In this document: positions 1-14,339 of the stretch, one piece after another
How positions within the stretch are numbered: the first letter of the stretch is position 1
How the letters are laid out: each line of letters begins with the position of its first letter
Assembly (NCBI GenBank): GCA_038496675.1
Contig: CM076669.1
Span: 6,938,656 to 7,002,655 of the forward strand
DNA from: Rachycentron canadum
Lineage: Eukaryota; Chordata; Actinopteri; Carangiformes; Rachycentridae
Reading direction: 5' to 3'
DNA length: 64,000 nucleotides
Notes under the pieces: generated by a model
Told to the model about the DNA's origin: nothing
Seen by the model: only the letters and a program-made list of their open reading frames with translations
Databases searched by the model: none
Made by a program: the position numbers and the translations under genes

Positions 1-444
1 AGTGATGTCTCTAAACAATGGAGCTTCAGTTCAGTCACTTTACAATTATACAGATGAAGTCTTTTGTGCTGTTATATTATCTCTAAGATGAAAGATGGGA
101 GAAAGGGGAAAATAAAAATTAAAAATTTAAAAAAAGAAACAACTTAATGACAGTTATATCTTTGAGTATTTCCTTGTTACATCTCAGTTGAGAAAATGTT
201 TTCATCCAGACTGTAGCATCAGTTCAACAGTCAACATCCACTGCACCATAATGTACATTTAATAGCACTATAACCATCAACCCACCCCCAATTTAATTAA
301 TTTTGTAACCATGCATATAACTCCAGTTTCATTCTCATGAAGGAAATAATTTTATCCCTCAGCAAAGCTCCTTATTTTCTTGTGGCCCAAACATGACAGA
401 GTTTCATGTCTACTCAGTCTTCTTGAAAAATGCAGCCATTTAAA

Positions 445-514
445 TTAGGAAACTAAAATAACCAGCACGTGGTCAAAGGCATGTGACCATGTGCTGGTAA
501 TTTTAGTTTCCTAA
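445..514. repeat. 70-nt inverted repeat (hairpin)
   Basis: 31-nt arms 445-475 and 484-514 are reverse complements with two mismatches, around an 8-nt loop (476-483, AAGGCATG). Arms begin TTAGGAAACTAAAAT. Size and pairing resemble either a small foldback/MITE or a pre-miRNA-like hairpin; the sequence alone does not decide. Confidence 0.8.
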
Positions 515-917
515 TTAAATAAATTCCTAAATAATTTCCTAACCGTCAGCTGGTCAAAATGCAGTTTACTTCAATGTCTGTCCATATTCGGTAGAAATTT
601 AATAGAGGGTATTTAAAGAGGTGTGTTTTCAGAAAATTACACAGTGGAATTTTAGACATAAGATTTTATGCTTTTGGACATTTGTGCAAAGTCTGGTCAT
701 AATTAGTGTCCAAGTGAACATTTGCACCAAATTTGAAGAAATTTCCCTGAAAGCTTTTCTGCGCACTCAGGCATACAAATCATTTTGCATTGTCCCTGGT
801 TACATTTATGTTTAATGGCTGTATGTGGCAAGGCTAAATGAAGGATAGCAAACAAAGCAATGAAAAACAGGAAGAACACATAGCTAGAGACAGCAACATT
901 AGATCAAATGAAATGGC

Positions 918-940
918 AAAAAAAAAAAAAAAAAAAAAAA
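918..940. repeat. Poly(A) tract
   Basis: Uninterrupted run of 23 A in snd1 intron 11. Confidence 0.95.
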
Positions 941-1425
941 GAACAAAGCCAACACAAAAAAGGAGAAGATGTGAGGGGGAGATTTAAACACACAAGCAAA
1001 ACATAACACTGGATAATATAAGCTGTGAAACCAGAACACCAGTAGTTCCCCATTAAGCGAGGTGATGACAGATTATAAACTTTGACCAAGCGATGTTAGA
1101 TTAGAGGAGTTCCAGGCCCATTCTCCACGGGCCATCTAACAGATCTCCTGATAAGGCAAAGCCATCTATAAGAACCCCCCAGAGGACAGTGAGATGGAGG
1201 GGAAGAGGTAGTGGATGGATTAGAAAGTGGGGGAGTGATAAGGACAAGGACAGCAGCAGCACAAGAGAAGACAAAATGTTTTTGTTACGCTGATGCAACA
1301 AGCAACATGGAGATGTTTGTTAGTTTGTTCTGCCATAGGAATCGTGTCTGTAACACGATTGTACGTGTAATGAAGGAAACATTTTGTTATGTGGTGCATC
1401 TGTTTGTATCTATATACAGACAAGC

Positions 1426-1450
1426 TCATATATATACATATATACATACA

Positions 1451-1512
<62 letters not shown>

Positions 1513-1690
1513 CATACATACATATATATATACATACATACATACATACATATATATATACATACATACATATACACATACATATATATACACATACATA
1601 TATATACACATACATATATATACACATACATATATACACATACATATATATACATACATACATATACATACATACATACATATACATACA

Positions 1691-1752
<62 letters not shown>

Positions 1753-1757
1753 TACAC
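1426..1757. repeat. Compound TA/CATA/CACA microsatellite
   Basis: About 330 nt of TACATA, TATATA and TACACA units ending in a pure CA run. It keeps long frames open on both strands that would encode Tyr/Ile/His/Thr repeats; these are not genes. Confidence 0.97.
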
Positions 1758-1828
1758 ATGTGAGTATTTCTGCATTTATTTACCTCATGTGAAGTGAAGA
1801 AAATCCAAAGGCTATAACTACTATTAAA

Positions 1829-1853
1829 TTTTTTTTTTTTTTTTTTTTTTTTT
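1829..1853. repeat. Poly(T) tract
   Basis: Uninterrupted run of 25 T in snd1 intron 11. Confidence 0.95.
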
Positions 1854-4800
1854 GCTGGACTTTGATATGGTAAAAGCAGCAGTGCGATGCCATATCATGA
1901 GAACCAGTAATCATAGCCCAGCCTGGTCTCAGCATGGGTGCTTTTCCAGACAGTGAAAGGCTGCTTATCCTGAAGAAGTGTAGGTGATTTTAGGTTTGCT
2001 CAAACTGAAATAAGCACTTGTCACCTGGACCTGTCCATAGCTCAGTCCCCACAGGCGATTTATTTTTGGCAATATTTTAAATTGACATAGTATAGACCAA
2101 TTTGTAATCAAAGAGCACTGTTGCGGTTCTCAGTGGAGCTGTACATGATCACAGTTCAGCTGGCACAGGTTAAAAAAAAAAAAAAATGCTGTGCTAAGCT
2201 GGTGAAAAGGGGAAATTGGATGTCTGAGCATATACACAGGTGTTGCAACAGCCTCACACTGCATCATGGATATTAGCTAATCATAAGCAAAATTTGGTCT
2301 GGACATCTGAGGAGGCAAAGGAATAGTGGCTAAGAAAATTAGCGCGATGGAAAGCAAGGTAAAAGGTGTGGTGAGAGAAGAGCAAGTGTCCAAGTTGTTG
2401 CTGTGTTTTAGCAGGCTGTAATCGCAGCTGGCTATCATTTAATGAAGTGAGCTGTGCTGGAAGGGAAAAACCTCAGGCTGGGACGGTGCGACGTAGAGAG
2501 GAAGGGTGAAGGAAGGAGGAAGAGGGAGCCCCATCTGGATTTTCAACCATGGGACTCAGTGACGCTTAGGTCGACACACTTTGCATCTGCTTGAACGCAC
2601 ACACCTCAAGCTTTCCCTCAAATCAAGTCTTCTAGTCTCACAAATACACACCACATGAAATACCACGTTGCACATGTGGCATTCTCAGCGCATGCACACC
2701 AATAAGAGGGGAAAACTCTGTTGCTAACAGTACTACACTAGCAGCTGCATAACAGGAGCCACTTTGAGCACGCAGGATTATCCGAATGTGCTCAACCCTG
2801 ATAAGTGGCTTAATGCAACATTTCCATTGGACTTTTTTTCTGCTGAGGCTGAGACCCAGACGCACAAGAAGCACTACTTATAAAGTTAGCCAAATCAAGC
2901 TTTTTTGGGATTATGTCACCATGCAAGCACTGCCGTTTCAATGGGGGTGGGGATATATATATATGAGAGAGAGAAGGAGACAGACAGACAGAGTGACAGA
3001 GAGAAAGGAGGAAAAGGAAAATGCCTCAGAGCATATTTAGCCGACCTTAAAGGCATAGTTTAGAAGACACTGTTTTGACAAAACGTAGAAAGAGTTACTC
3101 AAGGATGATGAAACATGTCCTCTAATTGCAAACTTAAGTCCAAACAGAAATGTATAGAATGACTGCTACTTTGATTTCTTTAAGTTTAGACTTTAATGAA
3201 CAACTATTGAAGTTCTTATGTCACATGTAACTCTTAGTTAGTCTTAGTCTGGTTGTTGGAGTTGATGTGAACAGGACAAGATTTCACATTTTCTCCTGAA
3301 GATGCAAAGTCCTCTTTCAAAGAGGCAGACCAGGTGCTGCACCATTTCCTTTCTGCCTCTGAGAGCTATTAAATATAGACTCCACTTGGCCAAAAAAGGC
3401 AATCTTTTCAATATGGATATTAGATATGCTTTATAAAAGATCAAAAGCACCATGCTCTCCTTATAGATACGAGGAATAGGGGGTTTAATAGAAAAAAAGC
3501 ATCTAATGTAGCTTTATTCTCCTAAAGCGGAGCGGTGGCATTAAGTCTTTGAGCTTTAGCTCAGCACACTGAGACTCGTAGTTAATGCTTAGTCACGTCC
3601 TAGAAGGTTTAGTCAGGAGAAAATCTGCTTGTTTCCCAATTCATGCAATGTATTGCACTCTTAGGCTGTCTCTGAGCTCTGAATGGGAACGTTGTCAAGG
3701 GGAATACCTGTAGGTCAATCCGATAACTCAACCTTGTGACGGGACAGGACGATTAGCTCTGGTCAAGTGCAGTTTGAGCTAGTTGATACGACGACACACC
3801 TTTTGTGATCCGACAATAAATCTGAAATCACACCTCCATAAGGGACTCGAGTTCTCTCTTCATTTTTCTTTCAGGAAGGACGCAGATCAGACTGAGTATT
3901 TCCTTTTAAATCCACGGGGTCAAGCCCTAATTTCCCAATTGCTGAAGTAAAATCTTTTGTCTCGGTTTGTGTCGGAGTGGAAAAAGAGCAAAAAAGAAAA
4001 AGATAAAAGTAGAGTTCTCTGGAGCAGAATTTCAGGGAAAGCAGTGGTCTTAGAGTCTTCTACTAATGCTTTCTGCTCCAAATCTGTCTCCATAGAGCTT
4101 AGTGTTTGGAGACAGGATGACAGTAAGTGGGTCGACTAAACTCCTCTCCTTGTTGGAGTGCAACATGCCTCTGTACACTTGTGCATCTACCTGCATCCAA
4201 CTTGACAACTCAAGTAGGCCAAGGTAGCATAGATTAACGTTAAAGCCTTGAGGGTTAGGATTGTGTTCGCAAATAAACATTCACCCATAGCGAGCTGGTG
4301 ATCACTTCATCCAAACTAATTCTTTCTTGTTGCCAAGGCAGCTGACGGGTGATTCTGGTACCTTAAAAAACCTGCAGGTTTTTTTTTTAGGGCTCTGTAA
4401 TTATTTAAAAAAAGAAAGATGATACATGGTGACAGAGGGTCTAATTCAGAGCTTTAGCCTTGTATCTTAGCAACAATAAAGGAATAGGAGGGAAGCAACG
4501 TTCCAGAGCTCTTCCGTTATTGATTTTCCAGAGTGAGGAGGGAGGAGGCTTTACTGCTGGCAAATGGGCAGGAGCTCTCCACTTAAACCTAACTCACTTC
4601 AAAGAGCCTACAAGCACACACTTGGGAGTCCCAACTTCAATACTAATCAAATGTAGAGCAATACAGTGGCATATACTGTATGTATTTATACATTCAACTT
4701 AATGATGAAGAGAGGAAGTGTGAGGCCAGGTCTGATATAAAAGTACGTCACTGGTTAACATTGGAGAGTGAGTATAGGGCCATTTGTTATGGGCGTGGGA

Positions 4801-7064
4801 TGTGTTTTGGAGGTTTGCTGTGTTTGTATCCACGCTTCACTACATGTGGACGAATAGATCCCTGATCACCACCGCCTCCGGCCGCAGCCTTAGTGATCAA
4901 ATCTTTCAACACGTCATGGAATGCCCTCCCACCTGCGTTTAAAGCCATCCACATGTGACTGAATCATCCAGGGTGTATTTTAATGCAGACTGTGGACACG
5001 GCCAGTGACTAACTCGGCTAAAAACATGCATACTCTTATCGCACTTAAGACAGTAACTCCTTTTGACACATAGACAATCATGCATACTTTCCCCTCCGAT
5101 AAACATTACAAACAGCAATTTGCCTGAGGCTTAGAAAGGCACAGGAACATTTTAGCTGAGTTGACTTTTCAAACACCCTCGAGTCTAAGCAAGCAATACT
5201 GTGAAATCAAACTCTGTGTAAAACGGCACATTGATCTGAGTGCTGTCAGATGTTGAGTGTGTGTTGAGCTCAATTATAAAACATGTTGCATGCCTTTGGT
5301 ACAAACAGCCAATGACCACAGTTGACTGGAATGGGTTTCTATATGTTAATACTTGCATGTTGCATATCTCTAAATAGCTATACATCTGTATTATAACTTC
5401 ATCTAGATGTATGTACCCACACCTTACATATAGTTTTGTTTTGATGCCAACAATAAAACAAGCCCAACATGCTACTTTGAACTCATTTTATGACTTGCCA
5501 TAAGATCCCTGAGCCACACGTACATTTTATTATCATGCTACTGGCATATTTTGCACTGAGTTTTTACACCTTGACAAAGCTATAGTCTCCCCATTCCCAT
5601 CATACACACACTCATTATCCCCCGAACACAAACAGCACAAATAAACAGCAGGATCATTATTCTCGCTTCACTCGTCAAAAGCCAGCTTACGGCTGAATTT
5701 TCTGTCATTAAAAAACATTAATGTGGATAATTAAAATGACTACGATGAGAGGCTGGGACAGGGATATGAATCTCACTCCTGTACCGAATGCCAAAAGGAA
5801 CTCTTTTGGCTTTTGGCTTTGAGTGGGTGCATGTTTTTGTGTTTACCAGGCTGCACTGCAAATGTGTTTTTAACACTGTACACTTAAAAAAGTGTGACAT
5901 AGGAATGTTTGTTCTGTCTATTATCTGGGTGCTGTGATTTGGACCCCTGAAATCTGTACATTCTCAGCTCAACACAAACACAGGCTGAGATTTTAGAAAA
6001 GGACACCAAGAATTGATTTGTGGAGGTCGAAGCTCCTAAGTCTCATACTTGGTAGTCAGCTGCAAAACAGCATGGAATTTATGAGATAAATTCTTACTAA
6101 GGAAGTCATTTTGGCAGTATGATTGTGCATAAATGCACCATTTTGACAGCGTTTTCCATCAATTTGCACTCTAAACTGCATTTTCATACAGATTTTTGCA
6201 AGAAAGATTCCAATCTTTTCTAGTGAGGCCCCATTATAATACGGCCCCTCTACATCTGACAACAGTTGGAGTTAACTATTTGGAAACACATGACTCATCA
6301 TTCAACTCAGGCAATGGACAACAGCTTTGGACATGGGCATATATGAGCAACCGCTGCCTTCTCTCCTTGTGCCATTACTGCCACTAGAGGCGGCAAAATT
6401 GTTACTGTGGGGACAATGACAACAATGTAGACATCATTTTAGTGATTTACTGGAGGGAGCCTGGTATAAAAACACTGTACTGTGTGCGCTGAAAACTTGA
6501 CAAGGCAAAGTTTGCTTTTTCCAACACACCTAATATCAGTCACTGCTTTTACTCAGACTCACAAAAACAACCTCAATTCATAGTTCATCTGTTCAAATTT
6601 AACACAAAAAAGGCAGATGTTCGAGCAGCGGTGTGTTTGTCTCAAGTGCTCTCTAGCTCAGTGCTGAGTTCTGCTGGGTCAGATGTGTGTAAATCATCGC
6701 AGCCCCCAAGGTGTACAGACCCAGTAGATCAATAGACACAAGAGGGGGAAATCAACACTGCTTGTTTAAAGGGTGCGTCCGGGCCAATACTGAGCCTCAG
6801 GGCATCTACCAAGAGTACTTGGTATTCACAGAGAGAGGGAGAGAAGCAGATAACTAGCTCAGGGCTTCAGAAACGTGTGTTTAGCTACTGGCAAGGAGGT
6901 AAAGGGTGTTGGAGCGCATGTGCAGCCACTGGGGGGAATCTTTGTTTAGAGTTATTGTTTAATTCATTTAAAGCTGATTAGAGGCAATCATGCTCATTCA
7001 CATAATAGCATACGCACAGGGAAGACGAGTATGGGAGCTTTCAAAGGCTGTCACTGGTTCTTAC

Positions 7065-7166
7065 CTTTTTACCAATGAGCTTCTTTCTCAGGAACTCACG
7101 GGCCTCGAACATGTAGGGGATGTCGTAGAGCGGACGGAAACGTTTGTCTTTGTCCTTGTTCTTCTC
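7065..7166 (-). CDS. snd1: snd1 coding exon 11
   Basis: 34 codons, phase 0 at both ends, acceptor GTTCAG, donor GTAAGA. Encodes [20 protein letters not shown] and then [14 protein letters not shown], continuing SN3. This is the last snd1 exon in the window. Confidence 0.96.
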
Positions 7167-10100
7167 CTGAACGAAGATGGAGGGGAAGAGAAAAAAAGAA
7201 GGGGGAAGAAGAAAGTTATTCACACTGCACTTTTAAAGCTGCATGGCTTAACATGTCCGCTGCAGAAGCAGAATAACATGCACACGCACAAAAACAACCC
7301 ATCTCATGCATACACACATATACACACAGTTCCCTCTTTTCCCTCAACTTCAGTCCTGCAACAACAAGAACCCAGACTCACTGTGAAATATTGCACACTA
7401 TAACATCACTGTAGCTGTCAATAGTGACACATTGCAAGGGAAGAAACCTCAGCTACCAAGGACACACAGATGCAAACAGCAAAGGCAAAGACACCATGTT
7501 AAACAGATGCATAAAGGCGAGCCGTCGCCGTGTGTACGCGTACATGTATACACAGATGTAGCCACATGCCACACATTCACTCACACAGCTGCACACAAAA
7601 ACTTCCCTCAATACGCTCACCCACTCCCTGACAGGAGCAGGCCACAAATAGAACCTATTTGCATTTTCAAAGGAGGCTGAGGTTTTGTGTTGCTCCCAGT
7701 GTGAAAAGACACAGACAGACAGACACACACACACACACAGGTGCTGGTTTTGTAGAGGCGGAATAAAAAAAAATAATACGGCAAATGACAATGACGCAGT
7801 GGGAAAATAAACGACAGGCGCTAACAGCAGGAATAAGGCTATGAATGACAATCCCAGTATGCTCGCCACACGCTTCTATGAGCGCCATCATTATCTGTCA
7901 CACAAACAGAAGTAACACTCTTCCAAATGAACAAATAGAGTTGGATTAATTCCTCATTTCCTCTTCTATTCAGTGGTTTTCATTCATTTTTATAGCCTCT
8001 CCAGTTGTTAAGAGCTGCAAGGTGTGGGACACAGCTGGGCAGATGGATGATGAGCAGAAAAGACACATGGGGAACAAAGGGTGTGTAAACATGTGCTTGT
8101 CTGTTCAAGCAACTCCACAGGTGTCCCACAGAAAAATCCTGAAGCAATGCTTCAGTGACAGTAATTTTTCCTTCCAACATAGTGTTTGTAGTATGAATGA
8201 GTCAACAAGACTGCAGAGGGCCCGCTGGACTGGTCCTGGTGAGGGAGTACTGCAAATACTCTGCCAAATCTACCAGCCAACAGAGTTCCCTTAACCTTGG
8301 CAGAAATGTAATAACCTTTGAGTTTAATAGCTTTCTATCTTTCTTTTCTTACTCCCTTGCTCTCATCCTACTCAACTTTCACTAGCAGAGTCAGCACAGC
8401 ATGGAACCGCGGACGTGAATTAATCTCACACATGGCCAGTGGAAATCCCGCACTGCTCAGCCAAGAGCCGATGTCCTCCATTTTGTGTCAGCCTGGGCTT
8501 ATTGTCAGGGTCTTTCATCCCTATCAAGTCAGTTGCGGTGGGATGATGGGGCCTTTTAGGAGCCCTGCCAGCCAGGAATCCTCCATTTTGTGCCTGAGCT
8601 GTAGGCTGAGCCCTCCACTGCTAGGGATGAGGATAACCTTTACCAAGCTAACATTGTTTGATTGAAATCTTTATTTTTGGATCATATTGTCTTAATGTCA
8701 TACATAATGGGAGAACCCGATTTTCAGGGCTATTAGAAGTCTGATAGACACAGGTCAAAACAATACAATACCTTAACAGGGAAAACTACAGAACAAACCT
8801 AAACTGAGGGTAAAAGGGAAAAAAAAATCTCTAACTAATAAGATGTTTTACAGTGGAAAGGGAGCTATGTCACTGAGGGCGAAGAGTGTAAATGTCAGCA
8901 CTCTATGCCAATTAGGCACAAGGAGTGGAGAAGACAAGCAGGACAAAAGGTACTACTTCTCTTTTATAAGGTCTATGGGGAACAGAGCGAGACTGAGTGG
9001 AAGACAGCAAGGTGAAGGAGTCAGAAAACAAGAAAATGAGACAATGAGCGAAAATGTTACAACCCAAAACGCAGGCATTTAGGACAAACACCGTGATGAT
9101 CACATTCTCCAGACTAAGCCCATCTCCTACCCCAATGTGACCTGCCGGACAACTTTAACCTCATCTTTCCTGATAGTATTCTTGTCCCTGTGATGGTGAC
9201 ACACTAAAAGGTAAGGAAGAACAATATGTTTCAAAACAAGAGACCAGTGGTGGTTTTTAAAGGTTAGCTTTAGCATGACTCAACAATGCCACTTGATTGC
9301 AACAACTGCCAAATACTTCACAGTTGGTCTCGCGTACTTTGTGTGCCTCTACTACCAAGGGGTCCACATCAGGTGCTTTTCTACTGAAGGATAGTTTATG
9401 CATCCATTGATAGGTGTGTAGAAAAAAATGGATGGTGATGAGGGCTAATTATTTGACTGTAAAGCTGACTTCATGTCTCCAAACACAGATAAATTGGCAA
9501 GATTAGCATCATTCAGTTACCCCAGTAAGACAAATTCTGTGTACATTAACTATAAATTGTTATTATGCAGTTGCAGAAAGGTCATAGAGGAGAGAGTCAC
9601 TGCTATGTCTCAACCATGACCAATAACAACAGTTTATTCTCACTATCCTCAGGGGGAGTTTTGTTCTATTTGGGGTAAACTCCCTTCGTTCCAAATTACC
9701 CGAAAAAATGTTAAGGAACCATCTTTGACGATTGCAGAAGCATGACTCTAGCTGGATTGTACAGTGTCGCAGGGCTGCAGGGGCAGGGCTGCAAATGTGT
9801 GGCTGCTTCTGCTGGAAGCGTTTGCAGCTTCTGGGAACTTCAAGGGTGAAATCATGACTCAGGAGCACATCATAGTTTCTGATGTTTGGCTGTGGCATTG
9901 GTGGAGTGTACAGTATTAGGCCTGAGTTTTGCATTAAATGGCTGGAGTAGAGTGTGCTGTTTTATGTGTAACCAGCCTCTTGAGAGAAATTCGCTGCAGT
10001 GTGCATGTGTCCCAGACAAAGCGGACATTATTTTTTGATTAACAAGCCCACTGGGAGTCTTAGACAAACAGTCAACATTTACTATTGTATGCCTAACAAC

Positions 10101-13100
10101 ATTACTCAATTGTGCATGCATAAACATCAAATGGCTGCAGAGGGCTGGAGTGGAGAGAGCGAGACGGTACAACAGAGAAAGAAAGAAAGAAAGATGAGAG
10201 GGAGGGATACACTTCCTGAAGCAAGAGCATGAAGGATATTGCTGCTTATAGTGCTACAATACAAAATCAAATTACAGTTTCAGAAGTATTACCCATTCAC
10301 AAGAATACAAATAAGTCATTACTGAACTGACTTGGGCTGAAATAGAGACAAGCACAAACCTGGATTTTAGACTGAAGTTACCTGTGGCACCATCAAAACA
10401 AACAGCCACTTGATTCATGATTAGCTGCTCACCCACTGGTGCAGGTAAAAAAATAAAATAAAATAAAAATAAAAATAACTTGGACAGCTTTGACAGTGTG
10501 CAGACCACTTTCTGAGTGCTCTGTCATTAATGAGGATGTCATATAAAAATGTGAGCTAAAGCACCACTCTGGCTGCCTGAGTAAGGCAGCCACACTGCGA
10601 CTCAAATGTGCAGTGTTGTGTTTATAATATCCGGACCACACAGACGGTCAGACAGACATGGTGATGCAGTATTAGACTAACTGCAGTGCCGCCTGCTAAA
10701 AATCTCCAGTATTGCTGATGACAGTCAACTATTGAAAGCCCATGTTTATAATATGACCTATGTCAAAACAAGGTCTGTTAAATAACGAGGTCAGTCTATA
10801 ACCCACATCTCTCAAAAGTAACAGTAACATTGTCTTCTAATGTAGCCACTTGAATATCTTCCTCTGCTGCAGTAACAAACACAATAAGCCAAGCCCTTGC
10901 TTTTTCAACAGTGACGGCCAAATGGTGCAATGGAACCAAAAAAAAAAAAAAAGTCCAGTAGTGATGAGGGATACTGGCTACCAATCTGCCTCATACAGCC
11001 AGTAGTACACAAATGAGTCATGAGGTGGACGACCCTCCTTCCTTGTCATCTTCTACCAAAAACCTGAGGTCAAAGCATGTCATGCCAGGCTAGGGGCATG
11101 CTGAGGGCACACACATGGCCAGACATAAGATTTAGAGAATGGGGGCATAAGTGAGGAGGAGATGAAAATGGAGAGAGAGGAAAGTGTGAGAGGTGAATCA
11201 AGAATACAGCAGAGAACAGATGGGTCTTCTGTTTGAAGATTCGGTCATTATAAAACCTCATCTCCTCAGATTCTTTTACAAATTTTGAGTTAGCATAAAA
11301 AATGTCATTTGTCAAAAAATCATTTTTCAACACTCAAATTCCAGTTGTGACATTGTCTAAGACCACGTGTTCTAATTTTCTTCTGAAGAACACTGAAAAA
11401 TGAGCACAAATATTTTAAAACAAACTTGTATTAATAGCATTTTTGGTAGTTTGTTTCATACTTAATATAAGAACGAAACTTCCATCTATTTTTTTTTTTT
11501 TTCTTTTTACACAAAAGGTTTTTTTTGGACTTAGGAAAGTCAGGGAGAGAGAGAGGATGACATGCAGCATAGGGGCACAGGTCAGACTTGAGCTTGGCCT
11601 CAATGGTACGTGCTCTGCTTATTATGGTGTCTGGATGATGTTTGCATCTTTATATTCTTTCATTGTATTTGAGCACTCTGCGTTACACCTCAGTGGATAA
11701 TTAGCCGACTAGCTATAATAACATTACAATACATTTTCAATTTCCATATTCTTCCATCTTTTCTTAAGACCTTGATGTCTTGGCTGCACTTGTAGATGTG
11801 AAACAGAGTTCATTATGTACAGACAGTAGCTGTAACCTGTACTGTACAGCTGTACAGATCAAAATAATACGTGAAATGAGAAAAAAAAAATGTAGTCCTT
11901 TGTTTTGTGTCATGCCTCTCAGACTTATCCGCTGATTCGATGCACTTCATAGGTATGAAGAGGTGGAATTTGTCAAATTCTGCCCACATACTTTGCCAGA
12001 CTTTTTAGACCTGTGCTGAAACGGCTGTATTTACAGAAATGCTAATCAATGTGCAATGTTCCAGTATAAAAATAAACCTAATAATGTGAAAGTAAAAATA
12101 AGGATACAGAAGAAAAGAAAGGTGGGGGTGGAGAAGATAGATGGTTTATGGGAGGCTGCAGCAGAAAGATGAAAGATGTACTGTGAGACTAAATCATCTA
12201 CAGTGTCAACACACAAACACAGAGGTGGACTGTAGAGAGGTTAGACGAGTGGGCTGGGCTGTATGGAGTAGCGTGGGGATGAGCCATAGTCATTGTGTGG
12301 CCTTATATAAGGACAGCAAATTGACCTCTGTATGTGCTCCATCAGCACTGTCCTGAACCCTACTTAAACCACATAACCGCACACATACATTACAATGCAT
12401 GAGGAGACACACACAAACACTCAAGGCTCAATGCATGTGCATCATCAAAGCAAAGTTACACACAAACACAATGAGTGTGAGTGAGTGAGTGAGTGGGTGT
12501 AACAGTGAGTCATAGACATCTCTCCACACTCATGTTTACGCTGGGCTTGTCCTGCTGCACACGCCAGAGAAAAACGGAGGAAGAGAGCAAAGGAAAAGAA
12601 AAAGAAGGGGGGGGGGCAAAAGAAGAAAAAGCTGACTGCAACTCCCAAGCTCAAAATAACATCTGAAGATATGCCACAGCAGTAACACTGGGGGGAGTGT
12701 GGAACCAAAAAAAAAAGAGAAAAGGGAGGGAAAGCAGAGCGTGCAGGGGAAATTTGGGTCCCATGTTTTGCTGCAGCCAGACACCATTGGTCCGCCAATC
12801 TGTCAGTCTGAGCACAATTAGTATAGTCATGAGGGTGGAGGGGGTGTGGTGTGGTGTTAGAAGACTAAAAGGAACCAGAGGAGTTGAGAGGAGGGGGAGG
12901 AGGAGGAAAGGGGCTTGGCAGGAACTGTCACAGTTCATCAGTGCACTGGTACATTGCATCTGGCCTCAGTACCCCCGAACAGTACACACACTCAGACACA
13001 CCCAGACACAAACATAAACGGCCTTGCTTGCAAAATGCACGGTCAAACAGTGCACAGACACATGTGGACAGACAGCGATAATAATGACAACTGGCACAAG

Positions 13101-13129
13101 AAAATCCCTACAGACCTCTCGAGTGTGCA

Positions 13130-13174
<45 letters not shown>

Positions 13175-14306
13175 AAATTGTCACAACACCAAATTTCTGA
13201 CTTTGTTTTCTCTGGAGATTTCCTTGGAGCATCGCATATAGGCTATAGTGCCAACGTGCGCACATGGGGAGTTTCTCTACACAAAGCACATGCATGTGTA
13301 ATCCATGTATGTGCACACGCTGAGTCCAATTTCCAAGATGTTTCCTGACATAGGCTAATGCATCTTAACCCAAGGCATGTCTCTCCCTGTGCGTGCATGC
13401 GCTTGTGCGTGCCTGCAAGTTGTGCTGCAAACCGTGACAATGCCTTTGTTACTGTCTGCTGCTCTGTAAGCAAGAAGCCAGCTTGCTCGTTACAGTGTTA
13501 GCCAACATGATGTCAGTGTGTGTAGAGTTTCTGGGTGAGAGATACCTGCTGTGACCTTTAACTCACTTGACCTACAAGTAAGAATCACCCCAAAACATAA
13601 ACAACAAAATCTGCCTTTTTCCGTTTGTGCTATTCATTCATTCTATTACTGTATGTACGCCTCTTATGTCAGCATCGACACGTTTTAATTCAGGCCCCAT
13701 GGAGGGAAAAAAAAAAAACCCTACCTACAGCTTTTAGCCACAGCTGCCAAGTGTTTCAAATACTTTGGCAGATAAGCAGTTATTTTTGGAGGTGCTACGC
13801 AATAAATTTGATTGGCTTTCAACATAGCTCAAGCAACAGTAACCAGGGGAAAAATTAACAGATTACAATGTCCAGAATAGATCCCACTAACACAATGTGA
13901 ACCACTATATCTGCGTCTGTAAAGTAGTGTAGACAAGGCATGAAATTAAGTTTCCCTGGTCGCCTAAGGTAACAGCTCACTTACCTAATTTAGTGATCAG
14001 AGACACAGGCCTGTTGGCAAATGAGAGTGGATGTAAATTTCTCATGTATGAATATAGGGAATATATTTTGTCAAGATATCAGAGAAATTCCAGTGTGTCT
14101 CTGTCAATTGCCTTTATTCTACCTTACAGTCCAAGGGCTCATCACATCCTCAGTAAACCCACCACGACTCTGCATTGCTGCCATAGCGACGACACTCAGG
14201 GCTGAGCCAACAGCGTTACAGACAGACAGGCAGGCAGGCTCTTTAGCTCACAGACAGAAATAACTAGCTAACAAACAACACCAGCAGCAGCACCATGAAC
14301 AAGTCT

Positions 14307-14339
<33 letters not shown>

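Larger units (their letters stand above)
1..7064 (-). other. snd1: snd1 intron 11 (partial, runs off the left edge)
   Basis: No coding exon recognised on either strand. It holds a 70-nt inverted repeat (445-514), poly(A) (918-940), poly(T) (1829-1853), a long TACATA microsatellite (about 1426-1757), and otherwise ordinary AT-rich intron. Short open frames here show no family similarity and no splice context. Confidence 0.85.

Noticed and set aside
1211..1797. Several overlapping 100-190-codon frames on both strands
   Set aside because: They translate the TACATA microsatellite into Tyr/Ile/His/Thr repeats; no real protein.
1..7064. A nested gene in the snd1 intron, as LRRC4 is nested in mammalian SND1
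   Set aside because: No leucine-rich-repeat coding sequence is present; the mammalian nested gene is in a later intron, which would be outside this window.
7453..7869. 138-codon minus-strand frame with membrane-like start
   Set aside because: Runs through CA-rich sequence that gives CVCVC repeats; no family similarity.
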